DNA from: Mobiluncus massiliensis
GTDB taxonomy: Bacteria; Actinomycetota; Actinomycetes; Actinomycetales; Actinomycetaceae
NCBI RefSeq assembly: GCF_949769255.1
Contig: NZ_OX458329.1
Span: 434,001 to 498,000, forward strand
DNA: 64,000 nucleotides
Direction of reading: 5' to 3'
Positions 45,843 through 55,365 of this stretch are shown here, piece after piece. Under the pieces are notes generated by a model. It made no database searches. It was given only the letters and a program-made list of their open reading frames with translations, and was not told the DNA's origin. Position 1 is the stretch's first letter. The number at the start of each line of letters is the position of its first letter. The position numbers and the translations under genes were made by a program.

Positions 45843-45935
45843 GGCTCAATTATGCCCTCCCTGCGCCGCTCAGTTCGGTAAAAGTAAGCGGAGACAGTGG
45901 TGTTGTGCCGGATTCTCGCGAAATGCATTGGGGGT

Positions 45936-46664
45936 TTAGGTCAGGTGCAGAGTCTGTTCAACTGGTGCATAGTGTTGCATGACGGCTTGACGGTATGCGT
46001 GAACGTCACCGTTGATGGCAGCATTGAGCATAGCCCGGTGAGATGTTGCGGTGGTGATGAGGCTTTCCGTAGAAGGAGTACCCAATTGGGGAAGTGAGGC
46101 AACATTGACTTTCCAAAATGACCCCACTAGCTGGCGCATCACCTCATTGTCGAGCAGCGCTAAGATTCCATCGTGAAATGCGTAATCTTCATCTGAAAAC
46201 AGTTTGCCTGCTTTGGCTCGCCGCTCCATCAACTCCACCAGAGTTTCCAGACCCGGTTGAGGGATGCCTTTGAGGGTGTCACAAACCTTTTGAGCCATGC
46301 CTAAATCAAGGTAACGGCGAACCTTCACGATTTCGCGCAATCCTTCCAGGTTATTTCGGCTCATCATAACGGTGCGGAATGCCAAGGTTTCCACCAGCGG
46401 CGACATGGACAGCGAACCGACGAAAGCGCCGATTCCGCGGCGAACTTCCACAATTTGTAATGCTTCTAAACGCCGTAAAGCCTCTCTGACCGAGGAGCGC
46501 GAGACATTGAGGATTGTGCATAGATCAGATTCGGAGGGCAGACAATCCCCAGGTGAGAGATTGTTTTGGGTGATGTAGTTCTTAATTTTCTCTGAGCTGT
46601 CCTCAACGGCAGTGCTTCGAGTTTTTCGGAGCTTCTTTGCTGGTGAACCTGTTTGTGAAAGCAT
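45936..46664 (-). CDS. nanR: GntR/FCD-family regulator of sialic acid genes
   Basis: 242 residues from the ATG at 46664. The N-terminal winged helix shows LPSESDLCTILNVSRSSVRE and LEALQIVEVRRGIGAFVG; the C-terminal FCD domain has the metal/ligand residues in DLGMAQKVCD, DYAFHDGILA and TSHRAMLNAA. FCD regulators bind small carboxylic acids, and NanR homologues use sialic acid. No ribosome-binding site precedes the ATG; a TATAGT box ends seven bases upstream, which suggests a leaderless message. It is divergent from the sialic acid operon, so its role there is a strong inference. Confidence 0.82.
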   Translation of the reverse strand: MLSQTGSPAKKLRKTRSTAVEDSSEKIKNYITQNNLSPGDCLPSESDLCTILNVSRSSVREALRRLEALQIVEVRRGIGAFVGSLSMSPLVETLAFRTVMMSRNNLEGLREIVKVRRYLDLGMAQKVCDTLKGIPQPGLETLVELMERRAKAGKLFSDEDYAFHDGILALLDNEVMRQLVGSFWKVNVASLPQLGTPSTESLITTATSHRAMLNAAINGDVHAYRQAVMQHYAPVEQTLHLT

Positions 46665-46680
46665 GATGGAACTATAGCAG

Positions 46681-46693
46681 GTTATCAGACAAG
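46681..46693. promoter_or_regulatory. Operator half of the sialic acid regulator, at its own promoter
   Basis: GTTATCAGACAAG matches the palindrome at 46812-46824 in 11 of 13 positions. It lies just upstream of the TATAGT box of the regulator gene, fitting autorepression. Confidence 0.55.
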
Positions 46694-46811
46694 CTACGAG
46701 GCGTATCAATATAACATCACATTTTAGAGAATTGTGAGCGACTGATCTGGGGCGAAAAAACGTTGTGATTTCAATAGAATTCAGTGTATTTTCAGAAAAT
46801 CACTCAAAATG

Positions 46812-46824
46812 CTTGTCAGACAAG
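46812..46824. promoter_or_regulatory. Operator of the sialic acid operon
   Basis: CTTGTC-A-GACAAG is a perfect palindrome 73 bases upstream of the binding-protein start. It overlaps a possible -35 (TTGTCA or TTGTAT) with TATAGG further on. FCD-type GntR regulators bind short TTGT...ACAA palindromes, so this is the likely target. Confidence 0.65.
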
Positions 46825-46897
46825 TTGTATCCTGTTACTCTTATAGGTAATCCAGTTCGTAAGGATTAACTACTACTCAATGAGGAGAGCAACGAAA

Positions 46898-48499
46898 ATG
46901 ACATCCCCCTTTAAGAAACGTCATCTGTCTGGCCTGGCGGCAATTGCAGCTGCTTGTGCCCTGACTCTGAGCGCTTGTGGCGGAGGCGATGCGCCGAAGG
47001 ACAACGCTGGAGACAAACCGGGAGCCGGCCCCACCGGCACCCTCAACGTGTTCGCGGCTTATGACACGACTAACTGGCACCCTCTAAATACCTCCTCAGC
47101 TTTGGCTGTCGGGGCGAACCTACAGGTGGTAGAGGGTCTTTACGAGTTTGATTACTCTGATTTCACAGCTCATAAGGCTTTGGCAAAAGACGATGAGCCG
47201 ACCAAGATCGACGATACGACTTACGAAGTCACGTTGCGTGACGGAGCCAAGTTCAGTGATGGAACTCCCGTTACCTCTGAGGATGTTGTAACTTCCTACA
47301 AGCGCATCGTGGACGGCGAAAAGGACTCTAGTGGAACCGATGTGACCAGCCCCTACGCGGCTTTCATCACTTTCATTGATTCTATCGAAGCCAAAGATGA
47401 CACCACGGTGACGATTAAGCTCAATCAGCCGATGGAATTCCTCAAGACGCGTTTGGCTGACATCAAAGTCGTTCCCAAGGACTCCACCTTTGATGACATG
47501 ACTTCCAAGCCGGTTGGTTCGGGCCCCTACAAGTACGATTCCATCACCGATACCACGGTGGACATGTCGGTCAATGAAAACTACAACGGACCGAACCCGG
47601 CCACGGTGGAAAAGATTCACTACGACTGCAACCGTGACTCTAACGCTCGGCAAACCGCGGCTTTGGACGGCACCACAGATGTCGTCGAAGCTGTTGACCC
47701 CTCTGGCATTTCCGATTTGGAAGCTGCTGGATGGAAGGTCGAAGGTGCGACCGGCTACGGTATCGGCATGATTGTGTTCAACACCACAAAGGCGCCGTTC
47801 AACTCCAACAAGACTCGTCAGGGCGTGCTGACCGCTATCGACAAGAAGACCCTGATTGATACCGCTTTGGTCGGAGCCGGTACGGAACCGGATTCTTTCT
47901 TGCCGGAATACAACCCGATGCACAAGAAAGCCGCGACGCAGTTTACTTTCGACGCGGATAAAGCCAAGTCCCTGCTTAAGGAAGGTGGCGCGGAAGGCGC
48001 GACTGTTAACGTGCTGACCACTACCGATACTTGGATTGCCGCTATGGGCCCCCAGATTAAACAGAACCTGGAAGCAGTGGGCTTGAAGGTACACCTCGAC
48101 AGCAAGGCTTCCGGCGACGTGTGGAATAACAACGTCGCTCAAGGAGACTTTGACATCGTTATCGCTCCTGGCGATGCCTCGGTGTTCGGTGCCGACCCCG
48201 GCATTCTGACTGCGGGATGGTTCTACAGCCCGTTGTGGATGGACGAACGTTTCCGCTTGAGCGAGTCCGACCCGGCTGCCGCTAAGGCCCTGGTTGACGC
48301 GATGGATGCTGCCGGTAAAGCCACTGGCGATGATGCCAAGACCGAGTGGGGCAAGGTGCAGGACGCCATCGCTGAACAGGCGGCAATGTACCCGCTGGTG
48401 TTCCACACTCTGTACACCGGTTACAAGGAGGACAAGGTCAGCAACCTGACACCCATTGGGGTAACTGGCCTGCAGCTTATCGGCGTAACGGTTAAGTAA
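46898..48499 (+). CDS. siaE: Sialic acid ABC importer, substrate-binding lipoprotein (SiaE-like)
   Basis: A 533-residue family-5 (peptide-type) binding protein. The lipobox is LTLSACGG at about residue 27; LRDGAKFSDGTPVTSEDVV and KPVGSGPYKYDS are family landmarks. Peptide-type importers serve sialic acid in corynebacteria (SiaEFGI) and Haemophilus ducreyi (Sat); the assignment here rests on the operon. The ATG at 46898 has GAGGAG upstream. A large hairpin follows the stop codon. Confidence 0.85.
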   Translation: MTSPFKKRHLSGLAAIAAACALTLSACGGGDAPKDNAGDKPGAGPTGTLNVFAAYDTTNWHPLNTSSALAVGANLQVVEGLYEFDYSDFTAHKALAKDDEPTKIDDTTYEVTLRDGAKFSDGTPVTSEDVVTSYKRIVDGEKDSSGTDVTSPYAAFITFIDSIEAKDDTTVTIKLNQPMEFLKTRLADIKVVPKDSTFDDMTSKPVGSGPYKYDSITDTTVDMSVNENYNGPNPATVEKIHYDCNRDSNARQTAALDGTTDVVEAVDPSGISDLEAAGWKVEGATGYGIGMIVFNTTKAPFNSNKTRQGVLTAIDKKTLIDTALVGAGTEPDSFLPEYNPMHKKAATQFTFDADKAKSLLKEGGAEGATVNVLTTTDTWIAAMGPQIKQNLEAVGLKVHLDSKASGDVWNNNVAQGDFDIVIAPGDASVFGADPGILTAGWFYSPLWMDERFRLSESDPAAAKALVDAMDAAGKATGDDAKTEWGKVQDAIAEQAAMYPLVFHTLYTGYKEDKVSNLTPIGVTGLQLIGVTVK

Positions 48500-48515
48500 C
48501 CCGCGCCGCACCAGA

Positions 48516-48566
48516 GTTTGTCGGGAGGGATGTTTTCCCTTTCGCGGGAACGCCCTCCCGACAAAC
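48516..48566 (+). repeat. Intercistronic hairpin between the binding-protein and permease genes
   Basis: Arms GTTTGTCGGGAGGG and CCCTCCCGACAAAC pair perfectly (14 bp) around a 23-base loop with its own partial stem (GGGAT...TTCGCGGG). There is no T-run. Such stems stabilise the upstream binding-protein mRNA and lower downstream expression in many ABC operons. Confidence 0.75.
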
Positions 48567-48666
48567 CCGTGCCACTCATCTTTAGTTACGGGACAGACCG
48601 CATGGCGAGGCGCTTGGTCCACCCAGAAAAAACTTTTCCGATAACTCCTAAAAGGAGTGAAAACTT

Positions 48667-49662
48667 GTGAATAACCTGCTTCGACTCATCGGGCGGCGAT
48701 TGATTGCCTTGCCAATTATGGCAATTGGGGTCACGCTGCTTGTATTCTTCCTGATGGAGCTGTCGCCTCTGGATCCTGCTTGGATGGCTTTGGGTGACAA
48801 CGCTTCAGATCCTGGCCAAGTAAAGGCTTTCAATGTTTCCCACGGATACGTCATCGACGACGGAAGCCCTACTGGCAAACCTATTCCCGTGCTGGTGCGC
48901 TACTTTAACTACCTGGTCGCTCTGTGTCACGGTGACTTCGGTATTTACGGCGTGGGCACATCCCACCAGGTCACTGACCTGATTGCCCCGGCGCTGCCGG
49001 TGACTTTGCAGCTGACTTTCCTGGGCCTGTTTATCGCGGTGCTGATTTCTTTCCCGCTGGGCGTTTTGGCTGCTATCTATCGTGACCGTTGGCCTGACCA
49101 GGTCATTCGTGTTCTGTCGGTTATCTTTATCGGCACCCCCAGCTTCTGGCTGGCGACCATGCTGGTGCTGTGGATTCTCGGTTCTTTCAAAGGAATCCTG
49201 CCAGTTTCAGGGCCGGTCCCGGGATTCTTTGATGACTTTGGCGGGTGGTTGACCCGTATGTTACCCCCTGCAATAGCGCTGGCCACCCCGGTTATCGGTC
49301 AGATGACCAGGGTGGTGCGAACCTCGGTGGTCGAAGAACTCGATCGTGACTATGTGCGTACCGCGCTCGGCGCTGGAATCCCGAAACCCGTAGTCATCGG
49401 GCGCAACGTTTTGCGTAACGCTTTGATTACCCCGGTGACGGTCTTGGGCCTGCGGGTCGGCTATCTGATGGGCGGCGCGGTCGTTATCGAAATCATCTTT
49501 AACATGAGGGGTATGGGTCGCGTCCTCGTGGACGGCATCACCAAGAGTGAGGTTTCCATAGTCCAGGCTGCGGCCCTGGTGGTAGCTTTGGCGTTCATTG
49601 TGGTCAACATCATTGTGGACATGCTCTACCTGTTGATTAACCCCCGGATTAGGTCGGTGTAG
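48667..49662 (+). CDS. siaF: Sialic acid ABC importer, permease (DppB/SiaF-like)
   Basis: 331 residues, six TM helices, DppB type: N-terminal RRLIALPIMAIGVTLLVFFL, the periplasmic insert, and the EAA-like loop RTALGAGIPKPVVIGRNVLR contacting the ATPase. GTG start with AAAAGGAG upstream. The next gene begins four bases after the stop. Confidence 0.88.
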   Translation: MNNLLRLIGRRLIALPIMAIGVTLLVFFLMELSPLDPAWMALGDNASDPGQVKAFNVSHGYVIDDGSPTGKPIPVLVRYFNYLVALCHGDFGIYGVGTSHQVTDLIAPALPVTLQLTFLGLFIAVLISFPLGVLAAIYRDRWPDQVIRVLSVIFIGTPSFWLATMLVLWILGSFKGILPVSGPVPGFFDDFGGWLTRMLPPAIALATPVIGQMTRVVRTSVVEELDRDYVRTALGAGIPKPVVIGRNVLRNALITPVTVLGLRVGYLMGGAVVIEIIFNMRGMGRVLVDGITKSEVSIVQAAALVVALAFIVVNIIVDMLYLLINPRIRSV

Positions 49663-49666
49663 TGCT

Positions 49667-51763
49667 ATGACGAGTCAAACAAAGAAACTTGTTACCGCGG
49701 TCGAATCAGGGAAAAAGATTCGTTTCCGGCGGTGGAACAACATGTCGGTCAGTGCCCGGATTGCTGTCATTGTGCTGCTGATACTGGCGCTTATCTCGGC
49801 CTTGGCTCCGCTGTTGGCTCCCTACTCCGCCAGTTTCGTCGATACCGATGCGATGGCGGCGGCGGTGAAGGCGACGCGCAGCAAGGAATCAGCTCCCAGT
49901 ATGACCCACCTGTTCGGCACCGATTCGGCGGGACGCGATGTATTGTCCCGGCTGCTGTTGGGCGGGAAATACTCCATGATTATCGGCTTGTCCGCGACCT
50001 TTATCGCCCTGGTCATCGGTTCCATTATCGGTTCGGTTGCGGCCGTGGTTCGCAAATGGATTTCGGAAGTCATCATGCGCATCATGGACATCATCATGGC
50101 TGTTCCCGGCATCGCTATGGCGGCGGTTATGGTTCTGGTCTTTAGCGGGATATTTCCTCCCGGCAATAGAGTCGGCTTGGTTACAGTCATCATTATCGCG
50201 ATTGCTTTCGTTTATATTCCGCAGCTAGCTCGAATTGTGCGCGCTAACGTCATGTCCGCTTATGGTGAAGACTACGTGCGGGCTGTGATTGTTTCCGGTG
50301 CGAGGGCTCCCTGGATTTTGACAAAGCACGTGGTGCGCAACACAGCGGCTCCGGTCCTGGTTTTTGCCACGGTGCTGGTGGCAGACGCTATCATCCTGGA
50401 AGCCTCCCTGACCTTCATCGGCACCGGCCTGAAGTCTAGCTTGGTTCCCACCTGGGGTAACGTCTTGTCTGATGCCTCCACGAACGGCTCCATCAACCAT
50501 GGCGCCTGGTGGACCGCGCTGTTCCCCGGCCTGCTCATCATGATTACCGTGCTGTGCTTGAACATTCTCTCAGAAGGCATCACGGACGCAATGGTGGCCG
50601 CCCCGGCTTCAGCTCCGGTAAAGGTGGAACAAAACACCGCCGACCGCGAAGCCGACGCCCTCCTGCTCGACCCGCGCCGCGCTTACCAAGAACAGGCTGA
50701 ATCATTGCGTGCCCGCCTCGATGCGCTACGCGAAGTCGAACAACAGCGTCAAGACCGCATGCAGGACAACTTCACCGGTGAACCGCTGCTGGAAGTGAAA
50801 GATTTGTGTATCAAGTTCCCGCGTCACGGCGACGTGAACGTGGTCGACCACGTATCTTTCGCCGTACGGCCGGGAGAAACGATGGGTCTGGTCGGAGAAT
50901 CCGGCTGTGGCAAGTCGATTACCGCCCTGACGATTATGGGCCTCATCGACCCGCGGGCAGAAATCTCCGGCGAAGCGTTCTACCAGGGCAAAGACCTGTT
51001 TAAGATGACACGGAAGGAACGTCACGCCCTGCTGGGTCACGAAATGGCCATGATTTACCAAGATGCCCTGTCCTCGTTGAACCCGGCGATGCTCATCCGG
51101 TCACAAATGAAGCAGCTGACCAAGCGCGGTGGCACCCGCAGCGCCGAGGAACTGTTGGAATTGGTGGGATTGGATCCGAAACGAACTTTGGATTCCTACC
51201 CGCACGAACTTTCCGGTGGGCAACGCCAGCGCGTACTCATTGCGATGGCTCTGACTCGTGACCCGCAGCTGGTTATCGCGGACGAGCCCACCACGGCACT
51301 GGACGTGACTGTGCAAAAGCAAGTCATTTCCCTGCTGAATGAACTGCGAGACAAACTGGGATTCGCCATGATTTTCGTGTCTCACGATTTGGCTTTGGTG
51401 GCCGAAGTCGCCCACAAGATTACCGTCATGTACGCCGGTCAGGTGGTGGAACAGGCTCCGACCGTCGAGCTGCTGGAGAATCCGACTCACGAGTACACGC
51501 GCGGCCTGTTGGGTGCGGTGCTCTCTATCGAATCCGGTTCAGGGCGTCTGCACCAGGTTCCGGGGACCGTTCCTTCCCCGCAGGACTTTACGGTGGGCGA
51601 CCGGTTCGCGCCGCGTTCTTCGCACCCCGATTACGGCGCGGACATCCCGCTGGAGTTCGAGTTGGTCGGTCCCGAGCACGTCTATGCCGCCCTTCCCGAT
51701 AAGGAAGGGGTCTATCAGCGTGTACCCCGGTATGTTCCGAACGGAAAGGAGGAACAATCATGA
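49667..51763 (+). CDS. siaG: Sialic acid ABC importer, fused DppC-type permease and ATPase (SiaG-like)
   Basis: A 698-residue fusion. Residues about 1-305 are a DppC-type permease with six helices and the loop RAVIVSGARAPWILTKHVVR; a charged coiled linker (about 325-365) leads to an ABC ATPase with Walker A GESGCGKS near residue 412, LSGGQRQR and LVIADEPT. Fused permease-ATPase subunits occur in the corynebacterial sia system. Its stop overlaps the start of the second ATPase by four bases. Confidence 0.9.
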   Translation: MTSQTKKLVTAVESGKKIRFRRWNNMSVSARIAVIVLLILALISALAPLLAPYSASFVDTDAMAAAVKATRSKESAPSMTHLFGTDSAGRDVLSRLLLGGKYSMIIGLSATFIALVIGSIIGSVAAVVRKWISEVIMRIMDIIMAVPGIAMAAVMVLVFSGIFPPGNRVGLVTVIIIAIAFVYIPQLARIVRANVMSAYGEDYVRAVIVSGARAPWILTKHVVRNTAAPVLVFATVLVADAIILEASLTFIGTGLKSSLVPTWGNVLSDASTNGSINHGAWWTALFPGLLIMITVLCLNILSEGITDAMVAAPASAPVKVEQNTADREADALLLDPRRAYQEQAESLRARLDALREVEQQRQDRMQDNFTGEPLLEVKDLCIKFPRHGDVNVVDHVSFAVRPGETMGLVGESGCGKSITALTIMGLIDPRAEISGEAFYQGKDLFKMTRKERHALLGHEMAMIYQDALSSLNPAMLIRSQMKQLTKRGGTRSAEELLELVGLDPKRTLDSYPHELSGGQRQRVLIAMALTRDPQLVIADEPTTALDVTVQKQVISLLNELRDKLGFAMIFVSHDLALVAEVAHKITVMYAGQVVEQAPTVELLENPTHEYTRGLLGAVLSIESGSGRLHQVPGTVPSPQDFTVGDRFAPRSSHPDYGADIPLEFELVGPEHVYAALPDKEGVYQRVPRYVPNGKEEQS

Positions 51764-52614
51764 GTGAGGCTTTACCTGCTGTAACAGATGCTCAGAGCCT
51801 GATCTCTGACCCGGACACCCCCATCATCGAACTGAAAAACGTTGAAGTGACGTTCAAAGCTCGGACCGGTTCGCTCTTCCGCCCCAACCACGTCCACGCG
51901 GTGCAGGGAGTGGACATGAAGATTATGCCCGGCAAGGTGTTGGGTATTGTCGGCGAATCCGGTTGTGGTAAATCCACTACCGCCAACGTCATGTGCGGGC
52001 TGCAGGTGGCGACGAAGGGCCAGGTTTTCTTTATGGGCAAGGACGTTACCAAGCGCAGCGCCGCTCACCGGCGCCACATTGGTTCTGTCGTGTCCGTGGT
52101 GTTCCAAGATCCCGCAACCGCCTTGAATCCGCGAATGACAGTGCAGGATCAGTTAGCTGATCCGCTGCGTGTCCATAAGATCGGCACCGAAGAAACTCGG
52201 GACAAACGGGTGCGGGAATTACTGGGGCTGGTAGGTTTGCCGCTGTCAGCTCTCAACGCCCTGCCCGGTCAGCTTTCCGGGGGGCAGCGGCAGCGTGTGG
52301 CTATCGCCCGTGCCCTGTCCCTGCACCCGAAAGCCATCATCGCTGACGAGCCCACGTCTGCCCTTGATGTTTCCGTGCGTGCCCAGATTCTGAACTTGCT
52401 GTCTGACCTTAAGAAAGAACTGGGGTTAGCGATGGTGTTTATTTCGCACGACATTCAGACTGTGCGCTACATTTCGGATCGCATCGCCGTGATGAACGCG
52501 GGCAAGGTGGTCGAGGAAGGCGACGCAGATGCCCTTCTGAACCACCCATCGGACCCCTATACTCGCAAGCTCTTGGGGGCCGCGCCATCCCTGCTGCATC
52601 CGCAGTTGGATTAA
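51760..52614 (+). CDS. siaI: Sialic acid ABC importer, second ATPase (DppF/SiaI-like)
   Basis: 284 residues with Walker A GESGCGKST near residue 65, the signature LSGGQRQRVAIARAL and Walker [13 protein letters not shown]. The C-terminal HPSDPYTRKLLGA is the usual end of oligopeptide-type ATPases. It would pair with the ATPase half of SiaG. Confidence 0.9.
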   Translation: MSEALPAVTDAQSLISDPDTPIIELKNVEVTFKARTGSLFRPNHVHAVQGVDMKIMPGKVLGIVGESGCGKSTTANVMCGLQVATKGQVFFMGKDVTKRSAAHRRHIGSVVSVVFQDPATALNPRMTVQDQLADPLRVHKIGTEETRDKRVRELLGLVGLPLSALNALPGQLSGGQRQRVAIARALSLHPKAIIADEPTSALDVSVRAQILNLLSDLKKELGLAMVFISHDIQTVRYISDRIAVMNAGKVVEEGDADALLNHPSDPYTRKLLGAAPSLLHPQLD

Positions 52615-52651
52615 GCACTGGCAGCCGGACCAAAACAGAGGAGAATGAGGT

Positions 52652-53563
52652 ATGTCTAAAAAAATTAGCGGCATTGTCCCGCCCCTAACCATCCCGTTAA
52701 AGGGCGGCGAACTCGATGTGCCTTCGTTGGAACGGCACATTAACCGCCTGATTGCAGCCGGTATCGATGGCTTGTTTGTCCTGGGATCGTCGGGAGAAGT
52801 GGCGTTTTCCACTGATGAACGCCGTGGGCAAATCCTCTCTGAATCCAAGCGTATCGTGGCTGGTAGAGTCCCCATTATGGCGGGGGTTATCAGCACGGAG
52901 ACGGAACGGGTCGTGGAGCACATTCGCCAAGCCGAAGACATCGGGGTCGATGCAGTGGTCGCTACCGCCCCGTTCTATGCCCTGCAAGGGGTGCGGGAGA
53001 TTCGGCGGCACTTCGAAATCTTGCGAGAAAGCACGGACCTGCCCATTTGGGCATACGACATTCCCGCATGTGTCCACTGGAAGCTGCCCAATGACCTGGT
53101 GATGGACCTGGGTAAAGCCGGGGTTCTCAGCGGGGTAAAGGATTCTTCCGGCGATGATGTCGGCTTCCGTTTCCTATCTCGGTTGAACGCCGAGGCGGGA
53201 CACCCGCTGCAACTGCTTACCGGTCACGAGGTCGTGGTGGACGGGGCGTATCTGTCCGGTGCGGACGGCTGCGTGCCTGGCTTGGGCAACGTCGATCCGG
53301 ACGGCTACGTGCGCCAGTGGAAAGCCGCCCTCGCTAAGGACTGGGAGACTGTCCGCAAGGAACAGGACCGGCTGGCAGATTTGATGACGATTGTCCAGGT
53401 CAAAGACGTGCAGGGCTTCGGTGCCGGCATCGGTGCGTTTAAGACTGCCTTGCAGCTACTGGGGGTATTCGAGTCTAATGAGATGCCTCGTCCCGTGGCG
53501 GCTTTGAGCGGAGAAAACGTAGAGCACGTGCGCGGTGTCCTGCAAAAAGTCGGATTGCTGTAG
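52652..53563 (+). CDS. nanA: N-acetylneuraminate lyase (DHDPS/NAL family)
   Basis: 303 residues of the class I aldolase DHDPS superfamily. GLFVLGSSGEVAFST carries the carboxylate-binding loop, AYDIPA the catalytic tyrosine, and SGVKDSSGDD the Schiff-base lysine near residue 163. With nanK and nanE next to it, it should split Neu5Ac to ManNAc and pyruvate. AGAGGAGAATGAGGT precedes the ATG. By sequence alone another keto-acid lyase is possible. Confidence 0.87.
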   Translation: MSKKISGIVPPLTIPLKGGELDVPSLERHINRLIAAGIDGLFVLGSSGEVAFSTDERRGQILSESKRIVAGRVPIMAGVISTETERVVEHIRQAEDIGVDAVVATAPFYALQGVREIRRHFEILRESTDLPIWAYDIPACVHWKLPNDLVMDLGKAGVLSGVKDSSGDDVGFRFLSRLNAEAGHPLQLLTGHEVVVDGAYLSGADGCVPGLGNVDPDGYVRQWKAALAKDWETVRKEQDRLADLMTIVQVKDVQGFGAGIGAFKTALQLLGVFESNEMPRPVAALSGENVEHVRGVLQKVGLL

Positions 53564-53573
53564 GAACCCAGCT

Positions 53574-54515
53574 ATGACCACGGATTACGTCATCGCTATC
53601 GACCTCGGCGGCACGAAAATCGCTGCCGCCTTGGCGGATCGGGATGGCCATCTGAGCCTACCTTGCCGGACGGACACGCCCGCTCACGAGGGCGGTGCGG
53701 CCGTGGTCGGAGCGATTAACGCCTTGGTGGGTGAGGTCCGCTCGCAGGCTCACAAGGACGGTATCGACCGGATTTTGGGTGTCGGGATTGGATCAGCCGG
53801 GGTAGTAGACCTGGCGGGGCAGCGGATTATTGCCTCCACCGATGCGATTCGGGGCTGGACCGGTACTGAGGTCGTATCGCTGGTGGAATCAGCGGTGGAC
53901 CTGCCCGTGACTTTAGAAAACGATGTTAATGCTCATCTGCGTGGAGAAGCCTGGAAAGGCGCGGGAGCCGGGAAAAACTACGTTGCCATGATGGCGTTGG
54001 GGACCGGTATCGGCGGAGCCCTCATGATTAACGGGGAAATTCTGGTCGGTCCGCACGGAACCGCTGGCGATTTCGGACACCTGCCAACTTTGCTGCCTAC
54101 CAAACGGGCCTGTACCTGTGGACGCGGCGTGCCGCATCTGGAAACCGTGGCTTCGGGACCGGGGTTATACGCCTGGTACTTGGAAAACGGTGGAGACCCG
54201 GCTGTCGGCGGAGCTCGTGAACTGGAAAAACGCGCTCTGTCAGGGGATGCGCTGGCTGCGCGCATCTATACGGAAGTGGCTGCGGAAACCGGGCGCGCTC
54301 TGGGATCTATCGTCAATACAGTTGACCCGGAAGTCATGATTGTCGGGGGAGGCCTGGCTAACAGTACGGACATCTGGTGGAAACCTCTACGGGCGGCTTA
54401 CCAGGAACAGTTGGTGAACATTCTTCGTGAGGTGCCGCTGGTGAAAGCGACTTTGGGCAATGCGGCTGCCCTGGTAGGGGCCGCGAAAAAGATTTGGAAC
54501 CGGGTGGACGGCTGA
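53574..54515 (+). CDS. nanK: ROK-family N-acetylmannosamine kinase
   Basis: 313 residues. The phosphate loop is IAIDLGGTKIAAAL near residue 6, and GIGSAGVVD, ENDVNAHLRGE and MALGTGIGGALM are ROK motifs. The zinc segment usually reads CxCGxxGCxE; here it is CTCGRGVPHLE, so the third cysteine is missing and a histidine sits one place off. It should phosphorylate ManNAc to ManNAc-6-P. The ATG at 53574 follows a GTAGGA; the frame from 53535 overlaps nanA and is rejected. Confidence 0.87.
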   Translation: MTTDYVIAIDLGGTKIAAALADRDGHLSLPCRTDTPAHEGGAAVVGAINALVGEVRSQAHKDGIDRILGVGIGSAGVVDLAGQRIIASTDAIRGWTGTEVVSLVESAVDLPVTLENDVNAHLRGEAWKGAGAGKNYVAMMALGTGIGGALMINGEILVGPHGTAGDFGHLPTLLPTKRACTCGRGVPHLETVASGPGLYAWYLENGGDPAVGGARELEKRALSGDALAARIYTEVAAETGRALGSIVNTVDPEVMIVGGGLANSTDIWWKPLRAAYQEQLVNILREVPLVKATLGNAAALVGAAKKIWNRVDG

Positions 54516-54561
54516 ACTAACCCGGCGCGAGACTGCGCGCCAACTACGGAAGGGGAAATAA

Positions 54562-55266
54562 ATGAATGCACAACGGCAAGCAGCGATTGACGCCATTAAG
54601 GGGCGGTTAATCGTCAGCTGTCAGGCATATCCGGGAGAGCCGATGCGGCGGTCTGACATCACCGCCGCGGTGGCACAGTCAGTTGTGGCGGGAGGAGCTG
54701 CCGCGGTCCGCGTCCAGGGGATAGCGGACATTGTGGCGTGCCGTCAGGCGGTGGAAGTTCCCCTGATTGGACTCATTAAATTTGGTCACGAGGGGGTTTA
54801 CATCACGCCCTCGATTGCTCACGCACGTGCCTGTGCCTTGAGCGGCGCGGATGTCATCGCTATCGATGCCACTTTGCGTGAACGGGGGGAGGGCGAGACT
54901 TTCGCGGATGCGGTGAGCGCGATGCACGAGGAATTTCCCGGGGTGGCAATCATGGCTGATTGCGCGTCCGTTGAGGACGCGAAAGCAGCCGAACAGGCCG
55001 GAGCGGACCTCATCGGCACTACCCTTTCCGGCTATACTCCCGGATACCAATATGCCCGCGCCGCGACTGCGGGACCCGACTTCGATTTTATTGCGGCAGT
55101 CTGCCAGTCAGTCCACGCCCCAATCGTGGTGGAAGGCCGGATTCACAGCCCCCAAGACCTCGCCGAGGTTTACCAATACCCGATTCATGCGGCATGCGTA
55201 GGCACCGCCATCACTCACCCGTGGCGTCTCACTGAATGGTATGTAGACAAACTGCCGAAAGCCTAG
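54562..55266 (+). CDS. nanE: N-acetylmannosamine-6-phosphate 2-epimerase
   Basis: A TIM-barrel epimerase of 234 residues turning ManNAc-6-P into GlcNAc-6-P. LIVSCQAYPGEPMRRSD, AAAVRVQGIADI, GLIKFGH, DVIAIDATLR and LIGTTLSGYTP are the family signatures, including the catalytic lysine of the third. GGAAGGGGAAATAA precedes the ATG. Confidence 0.95.
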   Translation: MNAQRQAAIDAIKGRLIVSCQAYPGEPMRRSDITAAVAQSVVAGGAAAVRVQGIADIVACRQAVEVPLIGLIKFGHEGVYITPSIAHARACALSGADVIAIDATLRERGEGETFADAVSAMHEEFPGVAIMADCASVEDAKAAEQAGADLIGTTLSGYTPGYQYARAATAGPDFDFIAAVCQSVHAPIVVEGRIHSPQDLAEVYQYPIHAACVGTAITHPWRLTEWYVDKLPKA

Positions 55267-55365
55267 CTGCGGGGGTTGCCTGTCTCCATTCACGAGGAAG
55301 GCTGCTGGTGCAGGAACATACGGCTCACAATACTTGCGGACAAACTGAGAGGAAACCGGAACAAC

